From assembly GCF_000208745.1 (NCBI RefSeq), contig NC_030850.1, positions 11,578,640 through 11,642,639 on the forward strand: a stretch of DNA of 64,000 nt, given 5' to 3'. Below the pieces are notes generated by a model, which saw nothing but the letters and a program-made list of their open reading frames with translations, did no database searches and was not told where the DNA came from. The stretch is from Theobroma cacao (lineage: Eukaryota; Streptophyta; Magnoliopsida; Malvales; Malvaceae). How positions within the stretch are numbered: the stretch's first letter is position 1; each line of letters starts with the position of its first letter. Positions 18,970 through 31,459 of the stretch are shown one piece after another. The position numbers were made by a program, and so were the translations under genes.

Positions 18970-21900
18970 ATGTCGATTCATGTTTATTATTTTGATATAT
19001 CTTATATTGGTAAGCAAATCATTTTTTTGATGGTTGTGTCTCAATTTTGTAACATAAGCAAGATTATTTTTTTATTTGCAATTCAATCTTTGATATTATC
19101 TAGTGAAAAATCTGATATTCCCTATTTAAGTGGCAACAACTATAAAGTATGGAAAAAGAGAATTCTTCTTTATCTGGGGTGTATTAACCTTGACTATGCT
19201 CTTCAAAAGGATGAGACTGCTAGAATTATGGCTACTAATACACCAACTAAGATTATTTTATATGAACGATGGGATCATTTGAGTGTGATGCTTATCAAAT
19301 CTCACATTACTACTAGTATTCATGGGTCCATACCTAAACGCAAGAAGTCAAGGACCTTTAGAAGGCTATTGATGAGCAATTTAAGTCTTTTGAGAAAGGT
19401 CTAGCAAGCACTCTTATAATTAAGTTGTTGTCAACAAAGCTCACTAACATCAAAAGAGTGCGCGAGCACATTATGTAAATGAGGGATATAGCTGCTCAGC
19501 TAAAGATTTTGAAGATTGAAATTTTTTATTCTTTCTAGTACACTTTATCCTGAACTCTCTCCTATCTCAATATAATCCTTTTAAAATATTCTCTAACATA
19601 AAAAGAAATATGGTCAATTAATGAAATCTTGGTCATGTGTGCAAGAGGAAAAGAGATTGCTCTAAGAAATGGGTGAAAGTGTACATATGGTCACATAAGA
19701 AAAGGATAAAAATCAAGCCAATAGGAAGAGAAAGAAAGCGAAAGCGAAAGCATATACACTTGTCCATATTGTGAATAAGGAAAAATCCTTGTGTTTCTTT
19801 TGTAAAAAGAAAAGACACAAGCGGGAGGATTGTCCTAAACGAGAGGCTTGGCTTGAAAAGAAAGTTAATCTCAATTCTTTTGTATGTTATGAATCTAATA
19901 TAGTTAGTGTTTCTTATAACACTTGGCGAATTTATTCTGATTCTACAATCCATGGTTTTAATAGCACGCAAGATTTTCTAAACCTAAGGAACCTAAATGA
20001 AAGTGAAAAATGCATCTATTTTGGAAACTAGATGGGTCACATGTGGGAGCCATAGGAACATTTAGACTTGTTTTAAGTATTAGTTTTCTTTTGGATTTGG
20101 AATGAACCTTTTATATTCCAAGTTTTTCTAGAAATTTAATTTCTGTTTCCAAACTTGTACCATTTGGATATTCCTTCAATTTTTCTAGAATAGTTTTTAA
20201 TTTATTTAAAAATTCAGTTATTGTTGGAAAAGGTACAATGGATGATAGTTTGTTTAAGTTTATTCAATTAGAATGTTCCTTTTAGTTTAATGGCTTCACA
20301 CGATGATGTTGCTATTAAACGTTATGTTATAAACGAAAAATCTTCCATGTTTTGGCACTAAAGATTGAGACATATCTCCATTAAGAGAATCAAAAGGTCA
20401 GTGAGTGATGGAGTTCTTGAAGCTCTTAACTTTAGGGATTTTGATTCTTGTGTTGACTGCATTAAAGGAAAATAGACTAACAAGACCAAGAACGGTGTTA
20501 GGAAGAGTTTTGAAATATTAGAAATCATACATACTAATATTTACTATCTTGATATCAGTTTGAACGGTTAGAAATATTTTATTACCTTTATAGATGATTA
20601 CTCGTGATACATGTATCTCTACTTGCTTCATTATAAAAGCGAAGCATTGGATACTTTTAAAATATTTAAAGCATCGGTAGAAAAACAATGTGCAAAACAA
20701 ATTAAAATTATAAGATCAGATAAATGTGGTGAATATTATGGTAGGTACATGGAAATTGGGCAAGCACCTGGTCCATTTGTTGATTTTCTTCAAAAGCAAG
20801 GTATTATAGCTCAATGCACCTTGCCTGGCTCACTAGACCAAAATGGTGTAGTAGAAAGAAGAAATCACACTTTGATGGACATGGTGAAGAATACGCTTAG
20901 CAACTCCAAACTTCCTTTGTATTGTGGATAGAGGCTCTTAAAAGAACAACGTATATATTAAATAAAGTTTCAACTAAGGCAATTTTTAAAACGCCACTTA
21001 AGTTATGGAAAGGTTGGAAACTGAGTTTGCGACATATACATATCTAGGGTTGTCCAGTTGAATTACGAGTTTATAATTTACAAGAAAATAAGTTGGACTC
21101 AAGGACTGTTAGTGCATATTTCATTAGATATGCTGAAAAGTCTAGGCATTATCGATTTTATTGTCTTTCCCATATTAATAAAATAGTACAGTCAAGAAAT
21201 GCAAAATTTATTGAAAATGACATGGTTAGTAAGAGTGATCGACCTCGAAACTTAGGTTTTGAGAAAAATCCTATTTTTGATACAACTTGCACACCAAGTT
21301 GCAAATTTGTTATTGTAAATAATAGCCATCAAAATCTTATGGATGTTGATCAACTAATTGCTGAAATTCCATGTCATGTTAATAATGTTTTAGTAAATCT
21401 TGCTTCCCCACAAGTGTACGAGCAATTAACTCCACAAGAGGTGGTTCCAGTTGTGCAACAACCTCCATAAGAGGTTATTGAACCAACATTAAGAAAATCT
21501 ACCAAACTAAAGAAGTCAGCAACATATATTGATTATGTTGTGTACATTCAAGAATTTGACTATGACATTGGTGCTGTTAATGACCTTGAGACATTTTCAT
21601 AGACAAAGGAATGTAATAAATCTACATTGTGGTATGATGCCATGAATGGTGAAATGGATTCTATGGTGAATAATCAAGTCTGCGATCTTGTAGAGTTACC
21701 TAATGGGGTGAAGGCCATTAGTTGTAAAAACTCATTAGGCAACATTGAAAGATACAAGGCAAGACTTGTTGCTTAAGGATTCACACAAAATGAAGGAATT
21801 GACTATCGAGAAACTTTTTCTCTTGTGTTTAGAAAAGATTCATTCTGTATGATCATGGCATTTATGGCCCATTTTGACTTAAATTTACATTAAATGGATG

Positions 21901-23140
21901 TGAAAACGACATTCCTCAATGAAGATTTAAAGGAAGAGGTATACATGAAACAACCTAAAGGGTTTATTTCTGATCATGTTGAGCTTTCGATTTGCACCCT
22001 TAAAAACTCTATATATGGACTTAAGCAAGCCTTTTGGCAGTGGTACTTAAAATTCCATAACGTAATCTTTTCTTTTGGTTTTATAGAGAATGTTATGGAT
22101 CAGTGTATATACCACAAGGTTAATGGGAGTAAAATCATCTTTTTGGTTTTATATATAGATGATATTTTACATGCAACCAATGATTTGGGGTTGTTGCATG
22201 AAGTGCAATAATTTCTCTCTGAACATTTTGATATGAAAGATATAGGTGAGGTTTCTTATGTCATTAGCATTAAGATCACAGGGACAGATCTCAAGGCCCC
22301 TTGGGATTGTCTTAGAAAGACAATATCAATAAAGTTCTTAAAAGATTTTAGATGAAAGATTGTTCACTCATCATTGCACCCATTGTGAAGGGCGATAGGT
22401 TCAATTTGAATCAATGTCCCAAAAATGATCTTTAGAGGGAAGAGATGAAAAATATTTCATATGCTTTAGCTGTAAGAAGCCTAATGTATGCTCAAGTATA
22501 TACTAAACTAAACATTGCATTTGCAGTTGGAATGTTTGGAAGATATCAAAGTAACCCTAAGTTTAGACCATTGGAAAGCAGCAAAGAAGGTTATGAAGTA
22601 CCTTCAAGGAACTAAGGATTTCATGCTTACATATAGAAGATCTAACAATCTGGAGGTAGTTAAATACTTAAATTTAGATTTTGTTGGTTGTGTTGACTTA
22701 AGTAAACCAACATCTGGATATATCTTCATATTTGCTGAAAGAGCTATATCTTGGAAAAGTACAAATCAATCTCGAATTGCTACTTTTACCAAGGAAGCAG
22801 AGTTTGTTTCTTGTTTTGAGGCAACATTACAGGGTATTTGGTGAAAAGTTTCATATCTGGGTGACAAGTTGTTAAGTTTATCTCGAAGCCATTAAAGTTG
22901 TATTGTGAAAATTCACCAGTTGCGTTCTTTGCTAAAAATAATAAGAATGGAAGTTGAAGTCAACACATCAACATTAAATACTTAGCTATTAGAGAGCACA
23001 TAAAAACAAATCAAGTGCTCATTGAACACATTCACACTAAGTTGATGATTGTAGATCCTTTGATAAAAGGCACACTAGCAAAGTTGTTTAAGGATCATGT
23101 TTGGCGAATGGGACTTAGTTCCATCTTGTCACATACAGTT
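18970..23140 (+). pseudogene. Copia A gag-pol, broken
   Basis: The gag capsid region reads LSGNNYKVWKKRILLYLG near 19130, and the zinc knuckle CFFCKKKRHKREDC lies near 19790. Protease is poorly preserved around 19930. The integrase core is at about 20500-20935 (FIDDYS, IRSDKCGEY, VERRNHTLMDM), reverse transcriptase at about 21640-22210 (MDVKTTFLN, IYGLKQA, YIDDIL), and RNase H at about 22500-23130 (KEAEFVSCFEA). Multiple in-frame stops separate these blocks (for instance after position 22208 and in the integrase N-terminal part). The polyprotein copies and integrates the element; this copy cannot make it. Confidence 0.9.
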
Positions 23141-23475
23141 TGAATTAAAATGCTAGCATATTTTATTGCGAAACTGTGAATTTTTTAATTGTTTTCTCTT
23201 TTTGGATTGTATATAGTTATTATGAGAATAACAATTGTTTTTGAGAACCTAGAAAAAACATTTGAGGTTTATCCATAAAGTTGTATACCACATATTTAGC
23301 TTTTTGCAAAAAGGATTTTTGTATTATAATACATGGAAGGTAATATTTGTTCTTAGATGACTTATCACCATGATTCGTGTATTTTTTTTCTTTTTGTTTT
23401 AAGCATTTAGGTAATTAAACTAATATATTGTGTAGATATTAAAATAACAAATGTTTAGACCACATGGGAGAATAT

Positions 23476-23878
23476 TGGAATTTTATATTTAATTTAACTG
23501 TAAAATTCAATTGTGGTCCTTCTCACGTATTTGTTATAATCTACTAAATATTTATCTCCTACAATTAAGTATGTGATAGTATTAGTTTAAGTGGTATAAG
23601 TAAAATTTATTTCAAATTCTAGATAAAGATTTCCCTTAAATTTTGGGAGATTTGAGATTTCCCTAATGGGAGTAAGTATATAAATAGATATCTTATGGGC
23701 TTTCTGACACATCAATTCATTTGCCCTGTATCCCTTAGTGGGAATTGCATTGAGTTAGAAGATCTCATAGAAAGAGTCTTCTTTTATTATTACTATGGTT
23801 TGAGGCTAGTATTGACTCCTATTTATTTTCATTGCTGTATGATTTGTTTATGAAAACATATTTGAGTATAGTTTATCA
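23476..23878 (+). repeat. Copia A 3' LTR
   Basis: Starts TGGAATTTTATATTT and ends GTTTATCA, like the 5' LTR. The many differences from the 5' LTR indicate an old insertion. Confidence 0.85.
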
Positions 23879-23919
23879 TCAACTACTAACATTATTGGAA
23901 AAAAAAAAGTCAAAATCTG

Positions 23920-26454
23920 TGTTGACTCATGTGTTTTTTATGATAACAAAACATTCACATTCATTGATGTTTAATTATATTATTTAAGTGTGTAGGACAA
24001 AGTTTAAAAGCCTTAACATTTTTTGTTTGGAAGCAAGTTAAGAAGCTTGCTTAATTACAATATTGGTTAATCAGTTAAAGAAGCAAAGAAGAAAAGACTT
24101 AGTGAAGATAGCATGTTGATAACTGATTAACACAAAGCCTTAATCAATTAAAGCAGAACTAGATGCTGACTTAAAGCAAGATAGAAGACCCTTAATCAGT
24201 TAACACCAGGCTTAACTGATTAAGGAAGTGCTGAAAGCTGAAATGAAAGACATGTTAATCGGTTAAGAAGTATGGTTAATCGGTTAGAGCACAAGGTCCT
24301 AGTATCTTCAAGCGTCAAAAACAAGTTTGAAAATATAGTTGACCATTGAAGGAAGCCAAAATGGAAAAGTTCAAAATTCGAAAATCTTCTAGTTGATTAA
24401 AAATGATTTTAATCAGTTATGGTTGAAGGGAGAAAAGCTTCAATCAGTTAAGGGATAAGATAACCAATTGAAGGAAGACTATTGCATAGAGAAGTGAAAC
24501 AGAAAGTTTGTAATCGATTAAAGCCTGCCATTACCAATTATAGAAAGTTTGCTAAAGAAAAGAAGTCTGAAGACAGAGAACTCTTAATCGATTAGAGCCT
24601 CATGTAATTGGTTAGGGTAAAGAACACAGCAACAAGACAGTGCAAGGCAAAGAAGCTCTAATCGATTAGAGCTGCCAATAACTAGTTAACAGAACACTAT
24701 CTGCCTATTTGAAAAGAGCTGCTAGAAGATAAAATAACGGCTAGTAACGACTAGAAACTATCTCTAACGCTTAGAATAAGTCTCTTAAGTATTTAAAGGC
24801 TCTTTAAAAGTCAAAAATGAGATAGAGAAGTTACCAAGAGTGATTTTGAGCTTAGAAAACCAAAAACCTTCTTTTTACATTTGTATTCCACTACTATCTT
24901 TGTGACAGTGTTTGTGCTGAAGCTTGTACAACTTAGATCTATTAGGTGATCATTTGTACCTCTTTTTACCTTCTATTTCTTATTTACTTAGAGTGTGCAA
25001 GACACTCTAAAGCGTAGTCTAAGCTAGGAAAAGCTTAGGATTTATTGTAAAAGGGTTTTGAGCTTGAGTTAGAAACTCACCTTGTAAAAGCATGGTGGAA
25101 GCTATTAATTTCACTGGTTTTAGTAAACATAGGTCGAAAATCCTTGATTGGGAAAATCATGTTAGTCCCTATAATATGTGCTAGAGGGGGGGTGAATGGC
25201 ACAATTTGGCTCTTGACAATATTGAAAACTAATTTTCAGAACTTAAGAAAACAAAAATAGAGTATAAAATGCACAACAATTTAGAGTGGCTCGGTCCAAG
25301 ACCTACATCCACTACCTTGATTATCCAACCAAAGATTTTCCCACAAACTCACTAACAACCGGTGAAATTTACAAGCTTTCACCAAGCTTTACAATGGCTT
25401 TTACCAGGCTCAACCAAAAACCTTTTACACTAGTTTTTCACGGGCTAAACTAAAACCCAAAGTAGTTTTCCAAGGCTCAACCACAATCTTTAACAATCAA
25501 GGTATCCCAAGCTTGAACAACCTCTTAGAGTGACTCCCTCACTCTAAGAATATAAGAGAAGTAGTAGAAGAAAGTACCTATGATCACTAGTTGATCTGAT
25601 TGGTACAAGATTAAGTGCTAAATACAAATGCAAAGAGTAAGCGTTTAAGTGTAAACAAGTGCAGTGAAGCTTTTCTGATTTTTCTACTTTTTATAGCTCA
25701 AATCACATTCAAGGCTTCAAAAAACTTGTTTTTAATTGCTGGAAGACCCTTTTATACTTGGAGATGCAAGTCTGATGACAGTTTGGCAGTTTATATCCGT
25801 TGGAAACAATCGATGATGAGTTCTAGTCGTTAATTTGTCTTGTAGTGCTCTGGTTTAAATTGCAGACAGAGAGCTCTTAATCGACTAACTTGGTTGACTA
25901 AGTTGATTCTGTTTTTGGTTTGCAGATTCTGGCAGAGAGCACTTAGTCGACTGACTTAGTTGACTAAATTGGTTCTGTTTCTCAAACTCTTCAGCCCGCT
26001 ATTTCTCCAATTTGAAATTTGGTCAACCAATGTTCTTCCTTGTTTCACCAATAAGCTTCCTCCTTGTTATTTAGTTACATCTTGTTGATTTTATCCCTCT
26101 TTTTCTTTCAAAAATACTATTTGAAGAGTTAATAAATTAATTTCATATATTAATTTTCTGCACACTCAAGTAAAAGTATTAGACACAAATAAATTGGAAT
26201 ATTTTATTATCATCAAAAACTAATGGAACCAACAGATCAAGGTAGTAAATGTAGGTCAGGCGGATGGAACCACTATAAATATTTTGTTTTGTCCACTTCT
26301 CTTAACCTTTCTTTACTTGGTGTTCACTAACTTTCACAAGTTCTCAACCATCCATGTTAAATCTTCCAAACGGTTTTCAAATTTCTAGATTTACTTTCAA
26401 AATATTTTTAAAGTGCTATTCATTCCCCCTCTAGCACCCCTTTTGAGACCAACA
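23920..26454 (+). mobile_element. Solo LTR E1 (interrupted by E2)
   Basis: Begins TGTTGACTCATGTG...ATGATAACAAAAC and ends CCCCCTCTAGCACCCC...GAGACCAACA, with TG/CA termini. This form is common in long plant Copia (Sirevirus-like) LTRs. After removing E2 its length is about 1460 bp, and no internal region follows, so it is a solo LTR. The first 1.1 kb hold paired palindromic motifs of the TTAATCGGTTAA type. The 5-bp flanks (ATCTG/CTTTG) do not match well. Confidence 0.65.
25160..26234 (-). mobile_element. Solo LTR E2 nested in E1
   Basis: On + it starts TGTTAGTCCC...CTAGAGGGGGGGTGAATGG and ends GATGATAA-complement...GGAACCAACA. Its reverse complement therefore begins TGTTGGTTCC and ends CTCTAGCAC...GACTAACA, parallel to E1's own ends, so it is a related LTR in the opposite orientation. 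Flanking 5-mers are AATCA and GATCA (four of five match). Joining the flanks restores a continuous E1 sequence across GGGAAAATCA and AGGTAGTAAATG. Length 1075 bp. Confidence 0.8.
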
Positions 26455-26813
26455 CTTTGTTCCTTAAGTCTCTGAAAACTTTTCAATGTCTAAATGATTT
26501 TCTTATCCAAATTAATTTTTGAGTGATTTTATTTATTTTTTAACTTTTTATCATATTTGTAATTATTATTCTTTAGCAAATGTTGACAACAAACTTCAGT
26601 TCCGATCTCCTAAACACCAAAAGTGAGCATCCCTCAAACCTCCCCTACCTAAATTCATTGCAATTAACCAAATTTCATATCTAAAGCTCCATTTTCTTCC
26701 TTCCTTAGAAGAGAAAAGAAAATCTTATATAGTATAAAATTATATAAGATACAAAAAAAATCTAATTGTATATTGAGAGATTTAAATTAGGTATGTTACA
26801 TAGATAAATGGAA
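26455..26813. other. No gene seen
   Basis: AT-rich spacer between the E1 LTR and the microsatellite at the edge of Gypsy A. No motif or open frame of note. Confidence 0.55.
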
Positions 26814-26837
26814 TATAAATAAATATATANTAATAAT

Positions 26838-26881
<44 letters not shown>
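26814..26881. repeat. AT microsatellite with an ambiguous base
   Basis: TAA and TA repeats, with an N at 26830 and an uninterrupted (AT)n tract from about 26842 to 26880, directly against the Gypsy A LTR start. Repeat length and sequence here are probably not assembled exactly. Confidence 0.9.
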
Positions 26882-26884
<3 letters not shown>

Positions 26885-29258
26885 CACCCCCCATTATCAA
26901 ACCATCGCTGGCATGAAGGCCAAATTGATATAACCCACAAGGCCCACATAAGCCTATAAACCTATACGTATTTCGCATGAAATTCATTTATACTCATCTA
27001 TACAAATTCAACATTCATATTTTAAACACATGTTTTATATTCCATTCATCACAACCATGCATGACACCAATATATATACATAACCACACTATAACTTTAT
27101 AACCTTTGAACACATCTGAACATAGTGGTGCCCATATCTATAAACAACAAAAAGAGACATTGTAACTAGACAAAACCGAACAAGACAATAGAGCCCATTT
27201 GGTATGTTGTTGATGTAGCTAGTGAATGCCTTTAAATACTTACCAAGGTTGCCAAAAGAGGATACACCTCAAAGCTAAGCTCTATCTAACTTGGGATCTG
27301 AAAATAAAAACATGAGATTTTAAAAAAGGTGAGTATATAACACTCAGTGAGGGATAAGGAAGGAAACGAGCATTAACAGAAAAGTATTTAATAAATCATG
27401 CTATTTTAGTTTAAAACCATGCAATTTTATTTGCAAACATAACACTATGAATGAACGTACTAAAAATCCAACATATTTTATTTATAAAACATGATATAAT
27501 CATATTCTGGAAAACCAAACTCTTTATGTCTCAAATCACATGAAAAAAAACCATTTGTATTGAAAATAGGGGATAAATATCAATACATAAGAAACAAATC
27601 TTGGTACTTCATTCAAAATCTGTATACATTAACGCTTTTCTCATTTCAAAACTTTACCACACTTGATCTAATCACACAACTCAGTAAATATTCAAATTTT
27701 AAGTACGTTCATATAACTTTAAAATAGTGAAAAGCTTATAACAATATATATCAAATCGTTCAAGCATCATGATTAAAATTAATATACTAGTGGAGCAACT
27801 TAACAAATACATAATACAAGCACATCAAACATTATAAGTGGCCAACCTTATAGTCAGTGCACTTTGGCATACTAACTCTACTATCGCTTGTGCCATCCTC
27901 CAGCCACAAGGCTAGCGCCATTTACCCCACTTCCCCTCACTAACTAGGGTGGTCTTATTGTGCATAATAGTTAACAAAATTGTTGCTATCCCAAGTCCTT
28001 ACTTAAGTGCTTAACATTGAAAACATTTTTCCCACAAAGTTCCATATCCAACATAAACAAAGAGAATATAATCATACCACACATAATATTTCATAAAACA
28101 AATTACACCATATATGTTGTCAACATTTAATAGCTCTCAAACAACTTAAAAATGCTTCCAATATAAACATGGTTGAAAGCAAAACATATAATACAAAGGG
28201 TTCGTTTACCATTTACATTTTTAAAAGCATTTATCATAACATAATGAATGTTGTATGCATTAAATAAAAGCAATTTAAATGCATATTCCTCACTTCTTAT
28301 GCTACCTTGCCAAAGCTAATACCAAATAGCTTAATTCCCTTAAATTGAACCTTTGATCTTCAATAAAGCCTAAACAATTTAACATATAAAAATAAACTCT
28401 AAATCAACATTTTTAAACTATAACTCCAACTAGTAATCCAACACCTCTAAGGCCTCAATCCAAGTTGAGTCTTAAAGTACCAATTGAAACTATAATTGTC
28501 AATAAATAATAATAACCCCAAATATATCATAAAAATTTATAATTAATACACTAGCTAAATTATATCCTAACCTAACATTTAATCTAGAATCCAAGTCTAA
28601 TTCACAAACTCATTAAACTTACTACCCAAATTTAAGGTTTCTTTGCCTTGGTGACCTTGGAAGTGTAAAAATCCATAAAAGCACAATGAACTGATCTTGG
28701 AGTTGGAAATGAACTAAAAGACCCAAACCTTGATAATGAATAAAATTTGAAAATTAGAGGAATTATTTGGAAGTTAAAACCCATGAAAAAAAGAGCTAGA
28801 ATATGAAAATTCTTACCTTGATTTAGCCTTAAAATTCGAGGTTCGAAGTTTAAGGTCTTGCTAACAAAACAAGAAAAGAAATAAAGAAAGAAAACCAAAT
28901 ATGGGAAGAAAAGAAAGAAAAAGAACTCCATAGGAGAAACTTAGGTAGCCTACCTTTAAGAAAGAAAAAAAAATATAAGGCTTCTCGAGGAAGCTTGATT
29001 TCTTTAACTTTTGAAAAGTCAAAGATGTTTTTGTGTTATTTAGGGGCAATTAACTACTTTTTATTATTTAGGAGTAATTAACCGATTAATCTTCAAAACC
29101 TATTTTAGAAAATTAAAATATTCTCCAAAAGTAAAAACTTAAAATATTTAGTTACCAAATATTTTGCATCACTCACCAAGGTAAGGTCAATACTACCTTT
29201 TAGTCCACATCACCATTCCTACATTGGGTTATGTATCTATAAATGTCAAGGTTTCACA
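26882..29258 (-). repeat. Gypsy A 3' LTR
   Basis: On + it starts TGTCACCCCCCATT and ends GGTTTCACA. Length 2377 bp. Uninterrupted, so it serves as the reference for locating the insertion in the other LTR. No gene inside. Confidence 0.85.
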
Positions 29259-29270
29259 TTCTCTTCCACT
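29259..29270 (-). other. Gypsy A polypurine tract
   Basis: On - it reads AGTGGAAGAGAA immediately before the 3' LTR, the usual plus-strand priming site of LTR elements. Confidence 0.7.
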
Positions 29271-29299
29271 TATAAAAATTGGGTCATCAAATTTATATC

Positions 29300-31454
29300 A
29301 AGTGTACTAATCTTATTACTCAAATAATTGAGGATACTTGGCTCGCATCTCATCCTCCAACTACAATGTACCGTCCTTGTTAATGTGATTCCTCCATAAC
29401 ACTTTCATGAGGTTATCTCTTTGGAGCATAACTTCTTAAATTGTCTATCAAAGCTAATCACTAGTTGCTCTTTGTATGTCAAGTCATATTTCAACTATAT
29501 AGCCTCATGGTAGATTACATGTGAAGGATCTAGTTGGTACTTTCGGACCATAGAAACATGGAATACTGAAGAGGTTTGGGGAAAGTGCTAATCAATATAC
29601 TACCCCACCAACCCTGTCAAAGATCTCAAAAGGTCTAATGTACTTAAGGCTTAGCTTGCCTTTATTGCCAATCCTTATCATGCCCTTAGTCAGCAAAACC
29701 CTTAAAAACTCATGGTCTCTTTCCTAGAACTTTAAATGCTTTAGTCCACCGTCCACATAAGACTTTTGTCTACTTTAAGCTACTAACATCCTCTATCGTA
29801 CCATCCATAGTTTGTCCATAGCATTTTAGACCATATTCAAGTCTAACAATTATCTTTCACACACCTTAAACCATCCGAGGGCTGACCTACGCTTTTGGTT
29901 ATACAAGGCCTTATAAGGTGTCATTTGGATACTAGCCTAATTATTATTATTGTATGTGAACTCTACCAAGGGTAAGTGTTTATCCCATGTAGACCCAAAA
30001 TCAATAACGCAAGCTGTCAACATATCCTCTAAAGTTTGTATAGTTTTCTCAGATTGTCTATCAATCTGAGAGTGGAAAATTGTGTTCAAGGTCAACCTAA
30101 TTCCCAACGCATCTTATAGTTTTCCTCAAAATCAACTCATGAATTATGTACCTTTATCAAACATTATGGTCACTAGAACCCAGGTAGTCTCACAATCTCA
30201 TCTACATAGATTTTACCATATTATGCAACCCCATATATGGCCTTGATCGACAAAAAGTGTGCTGACTTCGTTAACCAATCAACTATAACCCAACTTGAAT
30301 CATAACCGCCACTAGTACGAGGCTAACCTATTACAAAATCCATGGATATATGTTCCGCTTCCACTCAAGTAAGGGCAATGATTGTAACTTTCCAATAGGT
30401 TTTTGATGTTTCGCTTTTACTTACTGTCACACCAAACACTTAGCCACATAGTCAACTGCATCTCTCTTGAGTCTATTCCATCAATACACCTCTTTCACAT
30501 CATGATACATCTTAGTAGCACCAAGATGCATTACATAAACTACCATGGGAGCCTTCTCTAAAATCTATTTCCTCAATCCATAAAGATCCAATACGTGCAC
30601 TCGAGTACCATACCCCAATAAACTATCTGTACCTATAATAAAGCTCTTCTTCTTACACTCTGAAAATCTCCTAAGGTCTTGACTACAAAATCATCTCTGC
30701 TCAAGGCATCCTTAGTTCGATTTAATAGCATCGGTCTAACTTGAAATGCGCCATTAAACCATCAGTGTCACAAACCTCAAGATGAACTCCCATATTGCCA
30801 AGATCATTCATGCCTTATACCAAATATCTCCTTTTGTATTGAAACGTGAACCAAACAACCCATAGATTTCTAACTCAAGGCGTCCACTACCACATTCACC
30901 TACCTAAGATGGTAGAGCATGGTGCAGCTGTCATCTTTGAACAGCTCAAATTATTTACGCTACTTGAGATTAAGATCCTTCCGTTGAAATATATACTATA
31001 AGCTCTTATGATTAGTGTATATTTCGCATGACTCACCATATAGGTAATGTTGCCATATCCTCATGGCAAACATGATCGCTACTAATTATAGATCGTGTGT
31101 AGAATAATTCTACTCATACCTCTTCCACTACCGTGAAACATAAGTTATTACTTACCGTGTTGCATCAATACACAGCCAAGTCCAATTCTTGATGCATCAT
31201 AATATACGATGTATCATTTACCAATAAGGTAAGCTTAGCACCAGAGCAGTCATGAAGCAAGTGTTTAACTTTTGGAATCTCTACTCGTAAGCATCAAACC
31301 ACAAAAACTTCACTCCTTTTTGTGTCAACTTAGTCAAAGGTGAGGCGATTTTGGAGAAGTCCTTAAGAAATCATTTGTAATACCCAAATAACCCTAGGAA
31401 ACTACAAATCTCTACCATTGTTGTAGGTCTTGGCCTTTTCTCCATCACTTCGAT
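29300..31454 (-). pseudogene. Gypsy A RNase H and integrase part of pol, broken
   Basis: On -, the sequence continues the polymerase cut by Copia B. It runs through RNase H-like sequence near 31200-31000 and an integrase core around 30300-30230 where WVIVDWLTKSAHFLSIKAIY is readable, to a C-terminal part ending near 29330. The integrase phrase is characteristic of plant chromoviral Gypsy elements. Stop codons are frequent in every frame and no open stretch exceeds about 80 codons. Confidence 0.85.
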
Positions 31455-31459
31455 CTTCT
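31455..31459. repeat. Copia B target site duplication, left
   Basis: CTTCT, identical to 43840-43844 on the other side of Copia B. Confidence 0.9.

Larger units (their letters stand above)
17153..23878 (+). mobile_element. Copia A, degenerate Ty1-copia retrotransposon
   Basis: Two similar LTRs (17153-17496, 23476-23878) flank, in order, gag, protease, integrase, reverse transcriptase and RNase H, which is the Ty1-copia order. A primer-binding site follows the left LTR, and a purine-rich stretch (CACATGGGAGAATA) precedes the right LTR. Stops and frameshifts throughout show that it is inactive. I could not find a convincing 5-bp target duplication. Confidence 0.9.

Noticed and set aside
17148..23883. 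Target duplication for Copia A (TTACT and TCAAC)
   Set aside because: The flanks do not match; LTR ends may be off by a few bases or the flank has mutated.
23915..26459. Target duplication for solo LTR E1 (ATCTG and CTTTG)
   Set aside because: Only three of five bases agree, so it is not claimed as a duplication.
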